A stretch of DNA of 35,663 nucleotides from assembly GCA_001510455.1 (NCBI GenBank), contig LFFH01000002.1:1-35663 (forward strand), in the 5' to 3' direction. Below are positions 23,430 to 31,645 of the stretch, in pieces (position 1 is the first letter of the stretch; every line of letters begins with the position of its first letter). The notes beneath the pieces were generated by a model, which saw nothing but the letters and a program-made list of their open reading frames with translations, was not told the origin of the DNA and made no database searches. The stretch is from Actinobacteria bacterium casp-actino8. GTDB taxonomy: Bacteria; Actinomycetota; Acidimicrobiia; Acidimicrobiales; Ilumatobacteraceae. Position numbers and translations under genes: made by a program.

Positions 23430-24395
23430 TCAGCGCCGGACAGCGCTCATGGCCGCGATCACTTTCTCGGCTTCGCTGACGATCTGGCGCACGAGATCAC
23501 CGGCTGGTGTGAGTTCGTGAATCGCCCCCACGCCTTGCCCGCACGGCATGAACTCCTTGGTCACGTCGACATCGGTGTCGGGCGGATATCCCATGTGATT
23601 GGCTCCCGCCTGAGCCGACGCGAACGCCTGCTCGGGAAACTTCTTCAGCTCGTCGGGATTCTTCTCGAAGTGATCCGTCCAGTCGGTTCGCACGACTCGA
23701 CAGGTCTTGCCGGTGTACGCGCGCGAGATCACGGTTTCGTCCTCGGCGATGCGGGTGAGAGTGTCCTTGTAGGCGTTCGGAGCGTGGGCTTCGGGTGTGG
23801 CGATGAAGCGAGTGCCCATCCAGACTCCGTCGGCACCGAGAGCGATCGAAGCCGCCAGGCCTCGTCCGTCGAAGAGGCCTCCAGCAGCCACCACCGGAAC
23901 ACGATCACCGACGGCATCGACGACCTGAGGAACCAAGGCCATGGTGGCGACGGTGCCGGTGTGGCCACCACCTTCGGTTCCCTGGGCCACGACGAAATCG
24001 CAGCCGCTGGCCACTGCAGCAACGGCGTGGCGGACCTTGCCGCACATCGATCCCACGAGAACGTTGTTGCGATGAAGGACGTCGACGATCTCGCGCGGAA
24101 CGCCGAGCCCGGCCACGAAGATTCGAGCCCCACCACGAATCACGCTTTCGACGTCGCGCTCCAGTTGACCCGGAATGGCGGTCAGGAGATCGACTCCGAA
24201 GGGTTTCGACGTGAGAGTGTGCACTCGAGCGATCTCTTCGTCGAGTTGGCCGGGTCGCATCGGTGCGGCGCCGAAGGTTCCGATTCCACCGGCCTCACTC
24301 ACTGCGGCCACCAAGTCGGAGTACGAGACTCCGCCCATGCCGGCGAGCATCACGGGGTGTTCGATGTCGAGGAGTTCGGTGAGACGAGTCTTCAT
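23430..24395 (-). CDS. Nitronate monooxygenase / NPD-like FMN enzyme
   Basis: From the ATG at 24395, which overlaps the upstream flavoprotein stop (ATGA), this encodes 321 residues. GGAGG abuts the ATG directly, so initiation probably relies on coupling. It shows the 2-nitropropane-dioxygenase-type TIM barrel: HPVMLAGMGGVSYSDLVAAVSEAGGIGTFG at the start, QGTEGGGHTG at 138-147 with His145 as the presumed catalytic residue, and AAGGLFDGRGLAASIALGADGVWMGTRF for FMN phosphate binding. Such proteins may be nitronate monooxygenases or members of the enoyl reductase-like branch; physiological substrates in actinobacteria are mostly unknown. Confidence 0.93.
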   Translation of the reverse strand: MKTRLTELLDIEHPVMLAGMGGVSYSDLVAAVSEAGGIGTFGAAPMRPGQLDEEIARVHTLTSKPFGVDLLTAIPGQLERDVESVIRGGARIFVAGLGVPREIVDVLHRNNVLVGSMCGKVRHAVAAVASGCDFVVAQGTEGGGHTGTVATMALVPQVVDAVGDRVPVVAAGGLFDGRGLAASIALGADGVWMGTRFIATPEAHAPNAYKDTLTRIAEDETVISRAYTGKTCRVVRTDWTDHFEKNPDELKKFPEQAFASAQAGANHMGYPPDTDVDVTKEFMPCGQGVGAIHELTPAGDLVRQIVSEAEKVIAAMSAVRR

Positions 24396-25624
24396 CCTCC
24401 GAACGGTACTTGGTACGCCCCTGTGCGCCGGAACAGGTGACGATGCCAACGTCGCGGTGTGAGAGCGATGGCCCGCGGCTCGTCCTCGAACATCCAGCGG
24501 GCGAAGTTGCGACGTCCCCAGTTGCCGGCGTGGTCGAGGATCGCGATGGCACCTTGAGCACCAGTGTCTCGGGCCAATACCTTCGACAGTCGAAGTGACA
24601 TGCGATGGTCGGCGGCCAGGTGGCGATCGACCGCTGATCGATAGTGACGGCGGACCTCGACAGGTTCACCTCCAGCGGCGATCGCACGAGCGGCTTCGAC
24701 ACCGGTCAGCAGGGCCTGTCCGATTCCCTCACCGGTCAGAGCATCGGTCGCCATGGCCGCGTCGCCCACGACGAGGACCCGACCCACGCCAGTGGTCGCG
24801 TGATCGATTCGGGCCGGAATCGGCCACGCAGTGTGGCGACCTTCGAATTCGGCGTCGGGACCGAGTGCCGCGACGACATGTGGTCGTTGCACGAGATCCT
24901 CCCAGGTGCGCTTCATGTCCTTGCCATGTCGGGTTCCGTCGCGGAGAATTCCGAAACCAACGTTGGCGCGCCCACCGGGCAACGGGAAGCTCCAGGCGTA
25001 ACCGGGAAGCAGATCGCGATCGAACCAGACGTGGAGTCGTGAGGCGGCCGTTCCGGTCACGTTGCTCACGTACTGACGGAACGCATGCCACTCGCCGAGG
25101 TAACCCTCAGGAGTCATGCCGAGTGACCGACGGATCGGGCTCCACATGCCATCGGCGGCCACGAGCCAACGAGTCGTGATGGTGGAGCCGTCGTCGAACG
25201 CGACATCGACGGTCTGCTCGCGCTGTACGAGTCCGGTGAACGACACTCCTTCGATCACGTCGACTCCGACCGAACGGGCTCGCTCGACGAGCGCGTCGTC
25301 GAGATCGAGCCGCGGGACCACGGCGGCGTATCGCCCATCGGAGGGCAGAGGGACGAACACCTCCCGCCCCGACGGCGAGCGCAGCCATGCACCGTCGACA
25401 TCGAACCAGTTCGACATCCGGGACGGATCGAGTCCGAGTGTTTCGAGGTGGCGAAGAGCAAGAGTCGTCAGACCGTCACCGCAGCATTTGTCGCGTGGGA
25501 ATCGAGCCTTGTCGACGAGGGTGACCGAGAGTCCGGCATCGACGGCTGTGATGGCGGCAGCGGTGCCGGCTGGTCCGGCTCCGACGATCACGAGGTCACG
25601 TATCGAAGGGTCGGTCGCGGGCAC
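24392..25624 (-). CDS. Geranylgeranyl-reductase-family FAD oxidoreductase
   Basis: This 410-residue flavoprotein has the N-terminal Rossmann motif IVGAGPAGTAAA (GAGPAG at 15-20), PRDKCCGDG at 43-51, characteristic of the geranylgeranyl reductase/digeranylgeranylglycerophospholipid reductase family, AADGMWSPIRRSLG near 156-169 and the FAD-binding GDAAMATDALTGEGIGQAL at 287-305. Members reduce isoprenoid chains, including those of menaquinone (MenJ-like), or hydroxylate aromatic rings; the CCGDG motif favours the isoprenoid-reductase branch. The start is GTG at 25624. It heads the minus-strand four-gene unit and is divergent from the SDR at 25737. Confidence 0.93.
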   Translation of the reverse strand: MPATDPSIRDLVIVGAGPAGTAAAITAVDAGLSVTLVDKARFPRDKCCGDGLTTLALRHLETLGLDPSRMSNWFDVDGAWLRSPSGREVFVPLPSDGRYAAVVPRLDLDDALVERARSVGVDVIEGVSFTGLVQREQTVDVAFDDGSTITTRWLVAADGMWSPIRRSLGMTPEGYLGEWHAFRQYVSNVTGTAASRLHVWFDRDLLPGYAWSFPLPGGRANVGFGILRDGTRHGKDMKRTWEDLVQRPHVVAALGPDAEFEGRHTAWPIPARIDHATTGVGRVLVVGDAAMATDALTGEGIGQALLTGVEAARAIAAGGEPVEVRRHYRSAVDRHLAADHRMSLRLSKVLARDTGAQGAIAILDHAGNWGRRNFARWMFEDEPRAIALTPRRWHRHLFRRTGAYQVPFGG

Positions 25625-25676
25625 GAGGAGAGGCTAGGAGGGCCCTTCGACTGGTGCTCGACTCGGCGCCACTTCC

Positions 25677-25682
25677 TATGAT
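25677..25682 (+). promoter_or_regulatory. Possible -10 element upstream of the SDR-MaoC pair
   Basis: TATGAT (25677-25682) is a near-consensus -10 in the 112-bp divergent gap and lies 55 bp before the ATG at 25737, which has a good RBS (GGGAAGGA). No convincing -35 is placed 16-18 bp upstream. Confidence 0.35.
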
Positions 25683-25736
25683 CGACATCACGTAAGTCAC
25701 ACGGGCGACGGCCCGGCGATTCGGGAAGGACACGAC

Positions 25737-26654
25737 ATGGCGCGACTGTGCGAAGGACGAGTGGCGATCGTGACCGGAGCCGGTCGAGGGATCGGTCGTG
25801 AGCATGCGCTGAGCCTGGCCGCTCAGGGCGCCAAGGTCGTCGTGAACGATCTCGGCGGTGGCGTCGACGGCTCGGGTGGTGACCGATCGCCGGCCGAGCA
25901 AGTGGTGGCCGAGATCGTGGCCATGGGCGGCGAAGCCGTCGCCAACGGCGACAGCGTGAGCGATTGGGCCGGAGCCGAGCGTCTCATTCGCACGGCGGTC
26001 GATGTCTTCGGCGATCTGCACGTCGTCGTCAACAATGCGGGAATCCTCCGCGATCGCATGCTTTTCTCGATGGCCGAGGAGGAGTGGGATGCCGTGATCA
26101 ACGTCCACCTGAAGGGCACGTTCGCTCCCAGTCGCTTCGCCTGCTCCTACTGGCGTGAACGTTCGAAGGCCGGTGAGTCGGTCGATGGACGCATCATCAA
26201 CACGACGTCGGTGTCGGGAATCTACGGAAATGCAGGACAGACCAATTACGGCGCTGCGAAGGCCGGCATCGCCGCCTTCACCAACATCGCCGCCATCGAG
26301 ATGGCGCGCTACGGCGTCACGGTGAACGCCGTCGCGCCAGTCGCGCTCACCCGGATGACCGAAGGTCTCGGACCGGCCCCCGAAACCGACGAGGACCGCG
26401 AACGTCGCTCTCCTCGTTGGATCGCTCCCATCGTCACCTGGTTGGCCTCGGCCGAAGCCAAGGCAGTCACTGGTCGCGTGTTCGAAGCGAGCGGTGACGT
26501 TCTCGCAGTGGCCGAAGGTTGGGTGCGTGGGCCGCGGACGGCACCCGTCGACGATCCGACCGCACTCGGGCCCATCGTGGCCGATCTCTTGGCGTCCGCC
26601 CGCAAGAACTCGGGAATGAATGGCGAACCGGGCGGTTGGCCGCAACCCAAGTGA
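25737..26654 (+). CDS. SDR of the multifunctional-enzyme-2 (HSD17B4-like) type
   Basis: This 305-residue SDR has TGAGRGIG at 13-20, VVVNDLGGGVDGSG after the second strand, NNAGILRD at 99-106 and the Tyr171/Lys175 pair in TNYGAAK, all as in the dehydrogenase half of multifunctional enzyme 2. The start at 25737 has a GGGAAGGA RBS. It is followed after 43 bp by a MaoC hydratase gene, so together the two genes supply the (3R)-hydroxyacyl-CoA dehydrogenase and enoyl-CoA hydratase 2 steps. It is a paralogue of the SDR at 7982-8875 (shared NDLGG.VDG.G, NNAGILRD and GQTNYGAAK) and carries a different, longer C-terminus. Confidence 0.94.
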   Translation: MARLCEGRVAIVTGAGRGIGREHALSLAAQGAKVVVNDLGGGVDGSGGDRSPAEQVVAEIVAMGGEAVANGDSVSDWAGAERLIRTAVDVFGDLHVVVNNAGILRDRMLFSMAEEEWDAVINVHLKGTFAPSRFACSYWRERSKAGESVDGRIINTTSVSGIYGNAGQTNYGAAKAGIAAFTNIAAIEMARYGVTVNAVAPVALTRMTEGLGPAPETDEDRERRSPRWIAPIVTWLASAEAKAVTGRVFEASGDVLAVAEGWVRGPRTAPVDDPTALGPIVADLLASARKNSGMNGEPGGWPQPK

Positions 26655-26697
26655 CGTTCACTCGTACAAGTCGTTCATCAACGAAGGAGACAATGAC

Positions 26698-27549
26698 ATG
26701 CCGTTGAACCCAGAAGCCGTCGGAGCCACCGGAGACGTCCGCACGATCTCGTGGAACTCGAAGGACGCACTCCTGTACGCAGTGGGAATCGGAGCCGGTT
26801 CGGCCGACCTCCCGTTCTCCACTGAGAACACGTCGGGTGTCGATCAACTCGTGTACCCCACTTTCGCCGTGGTGGCCGGTTCGGGAACGGCCTCCCCGGG
26901 CAAGAGCGCCATGGGGGAGATCGGAACTTTCAACTGGGCGATGCTCGTCCACGGTTCACAGGCCGTCACTCTCCATCGCCCCATCCCCGTCGAAGCCAAT
27001 GCGACGACTCAGGACAAGGTCGTCGCCATGTACGACAAGGGTAAGGCCGCCGTCGTGGTGACCGAGTCGGAGGTCAAGACGGCGGAGGGCGAACCGCTCT
27101 TCACGACTCGTTCGTCGGTGTTCATTCGCGGCGAAGGCGGTTGGGGCGGCGACCGCGGGCCGTCGGGTCCGCAGAACGAGCCGCCGGCCTCGGCCCCCGA
27201 TCACGAGATCACTCTGCAGACGTCTCCCGACCAGGCGTTCGTCTACCGACTGTCGGGGGATCGCAATCCGTTGCACACCGATCCCTCGTTCGCCGCCCTC
27301 GGCGGATTCGATCGACCGATCCTTCATGGTCTGTGCACCTACGGGTTCACCGGACGAGCGTTGCTGAAGGCTCTGTGCGACGACGACGTGAGTCGTTTCC
27401 ACCACATCGAGGGACGCTTCTCGTCGCCGGTCATGCCCGGTGACGCACTCACCGTTCGCATCTGGAAGACGTCGGCCGGCGAAGCCGTGTTCACCACCTC
27501 GGTGGCCGACAAGGCCGTGATCGATCAGGGTCTGGTCCGCTTCTCCTGA
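26698..27549 (+). CDS. MaoC-like (R)-specific enoyl-CoA hydratase 2
   Basis: From the ATG at 26698 behind GAAGGAGA this encodes 283 residues with two hot-dog halves. The C-terminal half contains the complete hydratase-2 motif YRLSGDRNPLHTDPSFAA at 183-200 with catalytic Asp188 and His193, and GFDRPILHGLCTYGFTG after it. The N-terminal half (to about 145) is a non-catalytic hot-dog domain, as in the double-hot-dog hydratase 2 of multifunctional enzyme 2. It hydrates trans-2-enoyl-CoA to (3R)-hydroxyacyl-CoA. It ends 3 bp from the convergent nucS stop. Confidence 0.95.
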   Translation: MPLNPEAVGATGDVRTISWNSKDALLYAVGIGAGSADLPFSTENTSGVDQLVYPTFAVVAGSGTASPGKSAMGEIGTFNWAMLVHGSQAVTLHRPIPVEANATTQDKVVAMYDKGKAAVVVTESEVKTAEGEPLFTTRSSVFIRGEGGWGGDRGPSGPQNEPPASAPDHEITLQTSPDQAFVYRLSGDRNPLHTDPSFAALGGFDRPILHGLCTYGFTGRALLKALCDDDVSRFHHIEGRFSSPVMPGDALTVRIWKTSAGEAVFTTSVADKAVIDQGLVRFS

Positions 27550-27552
27550 TCG

Positions 27553-28212
27553 TCAGAACAGACGGAGTTCTTCGGGGCGACGGCCCCGAAGATCGTCGTA
27601 GTCCACTTCGACGCAAGTGATTCCGCGAGCCTCGGCGATCGTACGGGCTTGAGGTTTGATCACTTGGGCCACGAAGATCCCTCGCAGATTGGTGAGTGCA
27701 GTGTCGGGTCGTAGTACCTCGAGGTACCGCGCCAACTGTTCGACGCCGTCGATCTCACCGCGGCGCTTGATCTCGACCGCGACGTAGTGGCCGTCCTCGT
27801 CGCGGCACATGAGGTCGACCGGCCCGATCGACGTGGGCCATTCGCGCCGTACGAGCGAGAGCCCGGGAACGATCGCATCCGGAAGGGCGGCGAGTAGTTC
27901 TTGCAAGTGTGACTCGACTCCGTCCTTCACGAGTCCGGGGTCGTCTCCGAGTTCGTGATCGGAGTCGTGAAAGATCTCGTGGAACGTGATGACGAGGGTT
28001 TCACCCTTCGGGTTACTGACCGTCCACGTGTCGCCTCGGTCGTCGACCGTGTTGGGCGCGTTCATCCAATTGAGTGGCTTGTACGCACCGCCATCGCTGT
28101 GGATCGCCACACAACCATCGGCCTTGACCATGACGAGGCGATTGGCCTCGGGCAATTGCGCGTCGAGTCGGCCTTGGTACTGAACGGAGCAGCGAGCGAT
28201 GACGAGTCGCAT
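27553..28212 (-). CDS. nucS: Mismatch-specific endonuclease NucS (EndoMS)
   Basis: This 219-residue protein starts [16 protein letters not shown], the conserved opening of actinobacterial NucS/EndoMS. It has the DNA-binding N-terminal domain ([22 protein letters not shown] at 29-50) and a RecB-like nuclease domain with [24 protein letters not shown]: Asp133, Glu147 and Lys149 are the catalytic DEK triad. The C-terminus ends in LRLF, resembling the clamp-binding tail reported for NucS. NucS cuts both strands at G-T, G-G and T-T mismatches and replaces MutS-MutL in most actinobacteria. It is downstream of the AarF-type kinase gene on the same strand. Confidence 0.97.
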   Translation of the reverse strand: MRLVIARCSVQYQGRLDAQLPEANRLVMVKADGCVAIHSDGGAYKPLNWMNAPNTVDDRGDTWTVSNPKGETLVITFHEIFHDSDHELGDDPGLVKDGVESHLQELLAALPDAIVPGLSLVRREWPTSIGPVDLMCRDEDGHYVAVEIKRRGEIDGVEQLARYLEVLRPDTALTNLRGIFVAQVIKPQARTIAEARGITCVEVDYDDLRGRRPEELRLF

Positions 28213-28266
28213 GACGTCGTGACCCTAGTTGCGATCGGTGCCGCCGGGCATCTTCGTCGACGTGGT

Positions 28267-29874
28267 TCAGCGACCGACGTGTTCGCGCATGCGCTTCTGG
28301 ATGAGATCGCGACGGGCCTGAAGTTCTCGGTACGTGATTCGGTTGACGTCGTCTTCGAGTCCGAGGCTGGCCTTCACTCCTGTCATGTCGAACTCGACGG
28401 CATTCGGATCGACGCCCAGCTCGCGTCCGAGTCGTTCACCGTGTCGCTGGGCGAAGAGCATCGAAATATTGGCGACCTCACCGAGGATGTCGAGTTCGGG
28501 GGCCAAGCGTGAGATGGCCCCGTCGAGGAACACCATGTTCTTCACGTAGAGCATGAGTTCCTTCGGAAGACGCGCTCCGTACCCGAGCAGCGCCTTCACG
28601 ACCCGCTGAACCTCGGCGACCATTTCCTCGCCGGTGAGAGTGGTGGGGTCGATGGTGGCCTGATCGAGGCGTAGATCGGAGATGACCGCGGCCAGATCGG
28701 TGTCGGGGGGCAACGCACCCAGATCACGGAGAGCCGCCATCTGCCCGGTCATGTCGTTGGTCGTCGCACTGAGCATGAGACGCAGGAACGCCAACCGGCG
28801 CTCGTGCGAGAGTCGAGCGACGATGCCGAAGTCGAGCAATGCCGTGCGACCGTCGGGGAGAACGAAGAGATTGCCCCCATGGAGGTCGCCATGGAAGATG
28901 CCGTGGACCATGGCACCTTCCATGAAAGCGATCATCCCGGTGCGAATCACGGCCTCGGTGTCGATGCCGGCTTCCTTCATTCCGACGACGTCGTCGAAAT
29001 TGAAGCCCGACAGTCGTTCCATGACGAGCACCCGACGAGTGACGAGATGGGGATGGGGGCGGGGTACGACGTAACCGTCCTGGCCGAGGTCTCGCAACGT
29101 GGCGGCGACGTCGATCATGTTGGAAGCTTCGAGTCGGAAGTCGAGTTCCTCGACGATCGTCTCGGCGAACAGTTCGACGAGAGCGGGTGGATTGGCGAGT
29201 GCGGCCACGGGAATCCGACCGACGAGGTGAGGAGCGATGTACGACATGACGCGCAGATCGCGTCGGACGAGATCTGCGACATCGGGTCGCTGCACCTTGA
29301 CCACCACGTCCTCGCCGGTGCGAAGTCGAGCTGCGTGTACCTGAGCGATCGACGCCGCCGCCAACGGCGTTTCGTCGAACCACTCGAACACGTCGTCGAG
29401 ACGGGCGCCCAAGTCGGTTTCCACGGTGAGACGTACGGTCGAGAAAGGTTCGGCGGGAACACGATCTCGGCAGAGTTTGAATTGATCGACCAGTTCCGAT
29501 GGGAACAGCCCTTCACCCGATGAAATGATCTGACCCAACTTGATGTACGTGGGTCCGAGCGTCTCGACGGCGCGACGCAAGCGTGTCGAGAGGTCGGCTC
29601 GACTCGCCGATTGATCGGTGAAACGCCCTCGTTTCTTGGCGACGTACCACCCACCGAGGGCGCCCACGATGTGGCGACCGACAGTGATCACACGTGAACC
29701 GGGCGGGACCTTCCCGGCCCTTGTGAGCACAGGAACGTCGGCGCGAGCACGGCGTCGCAGTTCGTCGACGCCATGCGACCACGAGAGTTCGTTTCGATCG
29801 AGTGTCCAGGGACCGTGTTCGGTGAATGCACCCCAGACGAGGTCGTCGGTTTGCGTGTCGGGGGAAATGCTCAC
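28267..29874 (-). CDS. ABC1/AarF (UbiB-family) protein kinase-like protein
   Basis: This 535-residue UbiB-family atypical kinase has the diagnostic KxGQ motif (YIKLGQIISSGEGLFPSEL, KLGQ at 112-115), the Ala-rich loop AAASIAQVH at 172-180, VVVKVQRP with Lys193, HGDLHGGN at 328-335 and DFG at 348-350. In bacteria these proteins support quinone and lipid metabolism; actinobacteria make menaquinone rather than ubiquinone, so a ubiquinone role is not implied. The start is GTG at 29874 (MSISPD). No clear membrane helix is visible at the C-terminus. It lies 54 bp upstream of nucS on the same strand and is divergent from the PEP-utilising protein. Confidence 0.94.
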   Translation of the reverse strand: MSISPDTQTDDLVWGAFTEHGPWTLDRNELSWSHGVDELRRRARADVPVLTRAGKVPPGSRVITVGRHIVGALGGWYVAKKRGRFTDQSASRADLSTRLRRAVETLGPTYIKLGQIISSGEGLFPSELVDQFKLCRDRVPAEPFSTVRLTVETDLGARLDDVFEWFDETPLAAASIAQVHAARLRTGEDVVVKVQRPDVADLVRRDLRVMSYIAPHLVGRIPVAALANPPALVELFAETIVEELDFRLEASNMIDVAATLRDLGQDGYVVPRPHPHLVTRRVLVMERLSGFNFDDVVGMKEAGIDTEAVIRTGMIAFMEGAMVHGIFHGDLHGGNLFVLPDGRTALLDFGIVARLSHERRLAFLRLMLSATTNDMTGQMAALRDLGALPPDTDLAAVISDLRLDQATIDPTTLTGEEMVAEVQRVVKALLGYGARLPKELMLYVKNMVFLDGAISRLAPELDILGEVANISMLFAQRHGERLGRELGVDPNAVEFDMTGVKASLGLEDDVNRITYRELQARRDLIQKRMREHVGR

Positions 29875-29989
29875 GTGACGAGTCTGCCGGGGGTCTCGTT
29901 CGCTGTCGCATCGGACGCCTCGTCGATCGGGTGACTATTGTCCAGGGATCGTCGGGGTGCGGGGGTGTCCTGGCGGCGAAGGGGGAGCC

Positions 29990-31636
29990 ATGACCGTCGA
30001 ACGTTGGATCACCGATTGGGATCCGAGCCCTCGTTTTCCGCTGTACACGCGAGCCAATGCCGGAGAAGTCCTTCCCGATCCGTGTAGTCCTTTGTGCTGG
30101 ACGGTGGCGTGGGAGCCGGGCATTCTCATGGGCTGGCGCGACAGCCAGATCTCGGCCGGAACCTGCGAGGAGAGCGAGGTCGATTCCCGACATCCTGAAG
30201 TCGTCGGACATTTCGGCGGCTACCTCTACATCAACGGCTCGATGGCCCGTCTCTTCGGGGTTCGAGGTCCGGGTCTCGGGCCCGAGATGATCGACGCCAC
30301 GTACTTCGGCACTCATCCCGACGTCCCCCCGTACGTTGCCGAGCCATGGCACGAGAGCGAGGAGAACACGGCCAAGTTGGGCGCCTGGATGATGGGTGTG
30401 ATGACAGCCGACGATCTCCCGATCCTTCGCGACGATCGCGACTTGGCGACGTCGGCTCGAGCCTCGCGCCCGAATCTCGCCGAACTCGACGAGGCGGCTC
30501 TGGTGGCACGGCTGACGTCGTTCACCCCTCTTTTGCGTCGGATGTTCGAGCACCACCTCCTGATGACCGCGGCCACGTCGATCGGTCCGGGTGCGCTCGG
30601 TGCGATCGCCGAAGCCTTGGGAGATCCGAGTCTCGTACTGACCCTCATCACCAGCATCGGTGACGTCGATTCGGCGGCTCCGAGCAATGCGATGTGGAAG
30701 CTGTCTCGACTCGACAGGTCGTCGGAGGAATACCGGGCCGGATTCGCAGCGTTCCTGGAGGAATTCGGCAGTCGCGGGCCCAACGAATGGGACATCCGAT
30801 CGCACACTTGGGAGACCAAACCGGCCCTCGCTGAAGCTCTGATCGACGCCATGCGGGCTGCGCCCGACGACGAGAGTCCGTCGATTCGTAACGAGCGCAA
30901 CACTCGGGCTCGTGAGGAAGCCGAGGCGACCGTGCGACAGGCTCTCGCCGGTCAGCCCGAGGTACTGGCTCAATTCGAGATGGCCTTGCGATCCGCTCAT
31001 CTGCACTTGGCCGGACGCGAACGCGCCAAGACGAACATCATCAAGGTTCTGCACGAAGTGCGCATGGCGGCCCACGCGCTCGCGGCGCGCGCGGGCTACA
31101 CGTCGTCCGAGATCTGCATGCTCCTCGCCGACGAGCTCGATGCCTTCGCGACGTCGCCCGATGAGTTCCGTGCCCGTCTCGCCCAACGCGAGCGTCAATA
31201 CCTCGAACTGTTCGAGCTCGAGCCGCCGTTCATCGTGAACGGAGTCGTTCCACCGCTGTCGAGCTGGGCGCGAAAGGGCTCGGCGCAGTCGGAATCGGTA
31301 CGGCCCGGCGAGGTGCTGACAGGAATGTCGGGTGCCCCGGGTTCCTACACCGGTCGAGCCCGAGTCATCCTCGATCCTGCCGACCCGTTGGCCCTCGAAC
31401 CCGGAGACGTTCTCGTGGCGCCGATCACCGATCCGGCGTGGACCCCTCTCTTCGTACCGGCCGGAGCCGTCGTGGTGAACGTCGGTGCCCTCGTCAGTCA
31501 CGCCGTGATCGTGAGTCGCGAACTGGGGATTCCGTGTGTCGTGAGCGTGATCGACGCAACCGAACGCATCCCCGACGGAGCCATCGTCACCGTCGACGGC
31601 GCGTCAGCGACCGTGACGGTGGTGTCGATTCCCTGA
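29990..31636 (+). CDS. PEP-utilising enzyme swivel-domain protein without ATP-grasp domain
   Basis: From the ATG at 29990 behind GGGGGAG this encodes 548 residues. The C-terminus (about 440-545) is the PEP-utilising mobile (swivelling) domain: GAPGSYTGRARVI, LVAPITDPAWTPLF and the phospho-His loop GALVSHAVIVSRELGIPCVV with His504. The N-terminus (YTRANAGEVLPDPCSPLCW) and the long helical middle match the central region of rifampin-phosphotransferase/PEP-synthase-like proteins. The N-terminal ATP-grasp domain that would charge His504 is absent, and no PEP-binding barrel is seen. It therefore may need a partner kinase elsewhere, or the His may not be used. It is convergent with the His/Cys-domain membrane protein. 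Confidence 0.9.
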   Translation: MTVERWITDWDPSPRFPLYTRANAGEVLPDPCSPLCWTVAWEPGILMGWRDSQISAGTCEESEVDSRHPEVVGHFGGYLYINGSMARLFGVRGPGLGPEMIDATYFGTHPDVPPYVAEPWHESEENTAKLGAWMMGVMTADDLPILRDDRDLATSARASRPNLAELDEAALVARLTSFTPLLRRMFEHHLLMTAATSIGPGALGAIAEALGDPSLVLTLITSIGDVDSAAPSNAMWKLSRLDRSSEEYRAGFAAFLEEFGSRGPNEWDIRSHTWETKPALAEALIDAMRAAPDDESPSIRNERNTRAREEAEATVRQALAGQPEVLAQFEMALRSAHLHLAGRERAKTNIIKVLHEVRMAAHALAARAGYTSSEICMLLADELDAFATSPDEFRARLAQRERQYLELFELEPPFIVNGVVPPLSSWARKGSAQSESVRPGEVLTGMSGAPGSYTGRARVILDPADPLALEPGDVLVAPITDPAWTPLFVPAGAVVVNVGALVSHAVIVSRELGIPCVVSVIDATERIPDGAIVTVDGASATVTVVSIP

Positions 31637-31645
31637 CCGCAGTTC

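Noticed and set aside
29936..29941. TATTGT as a -10 element for the PEP-utilising gene
   Set aside because: No -35 element at a proper distance; too weak to list as a feature.
29513..31501. A 662-codon open frame on the minus strand opposite the PEP-utilising gene
   Set aside because: It is a shadow of the real genes on both sides: Arg/His-rich composition, no domain, and the plus-strand frame has clear homology motifs and an RBS.
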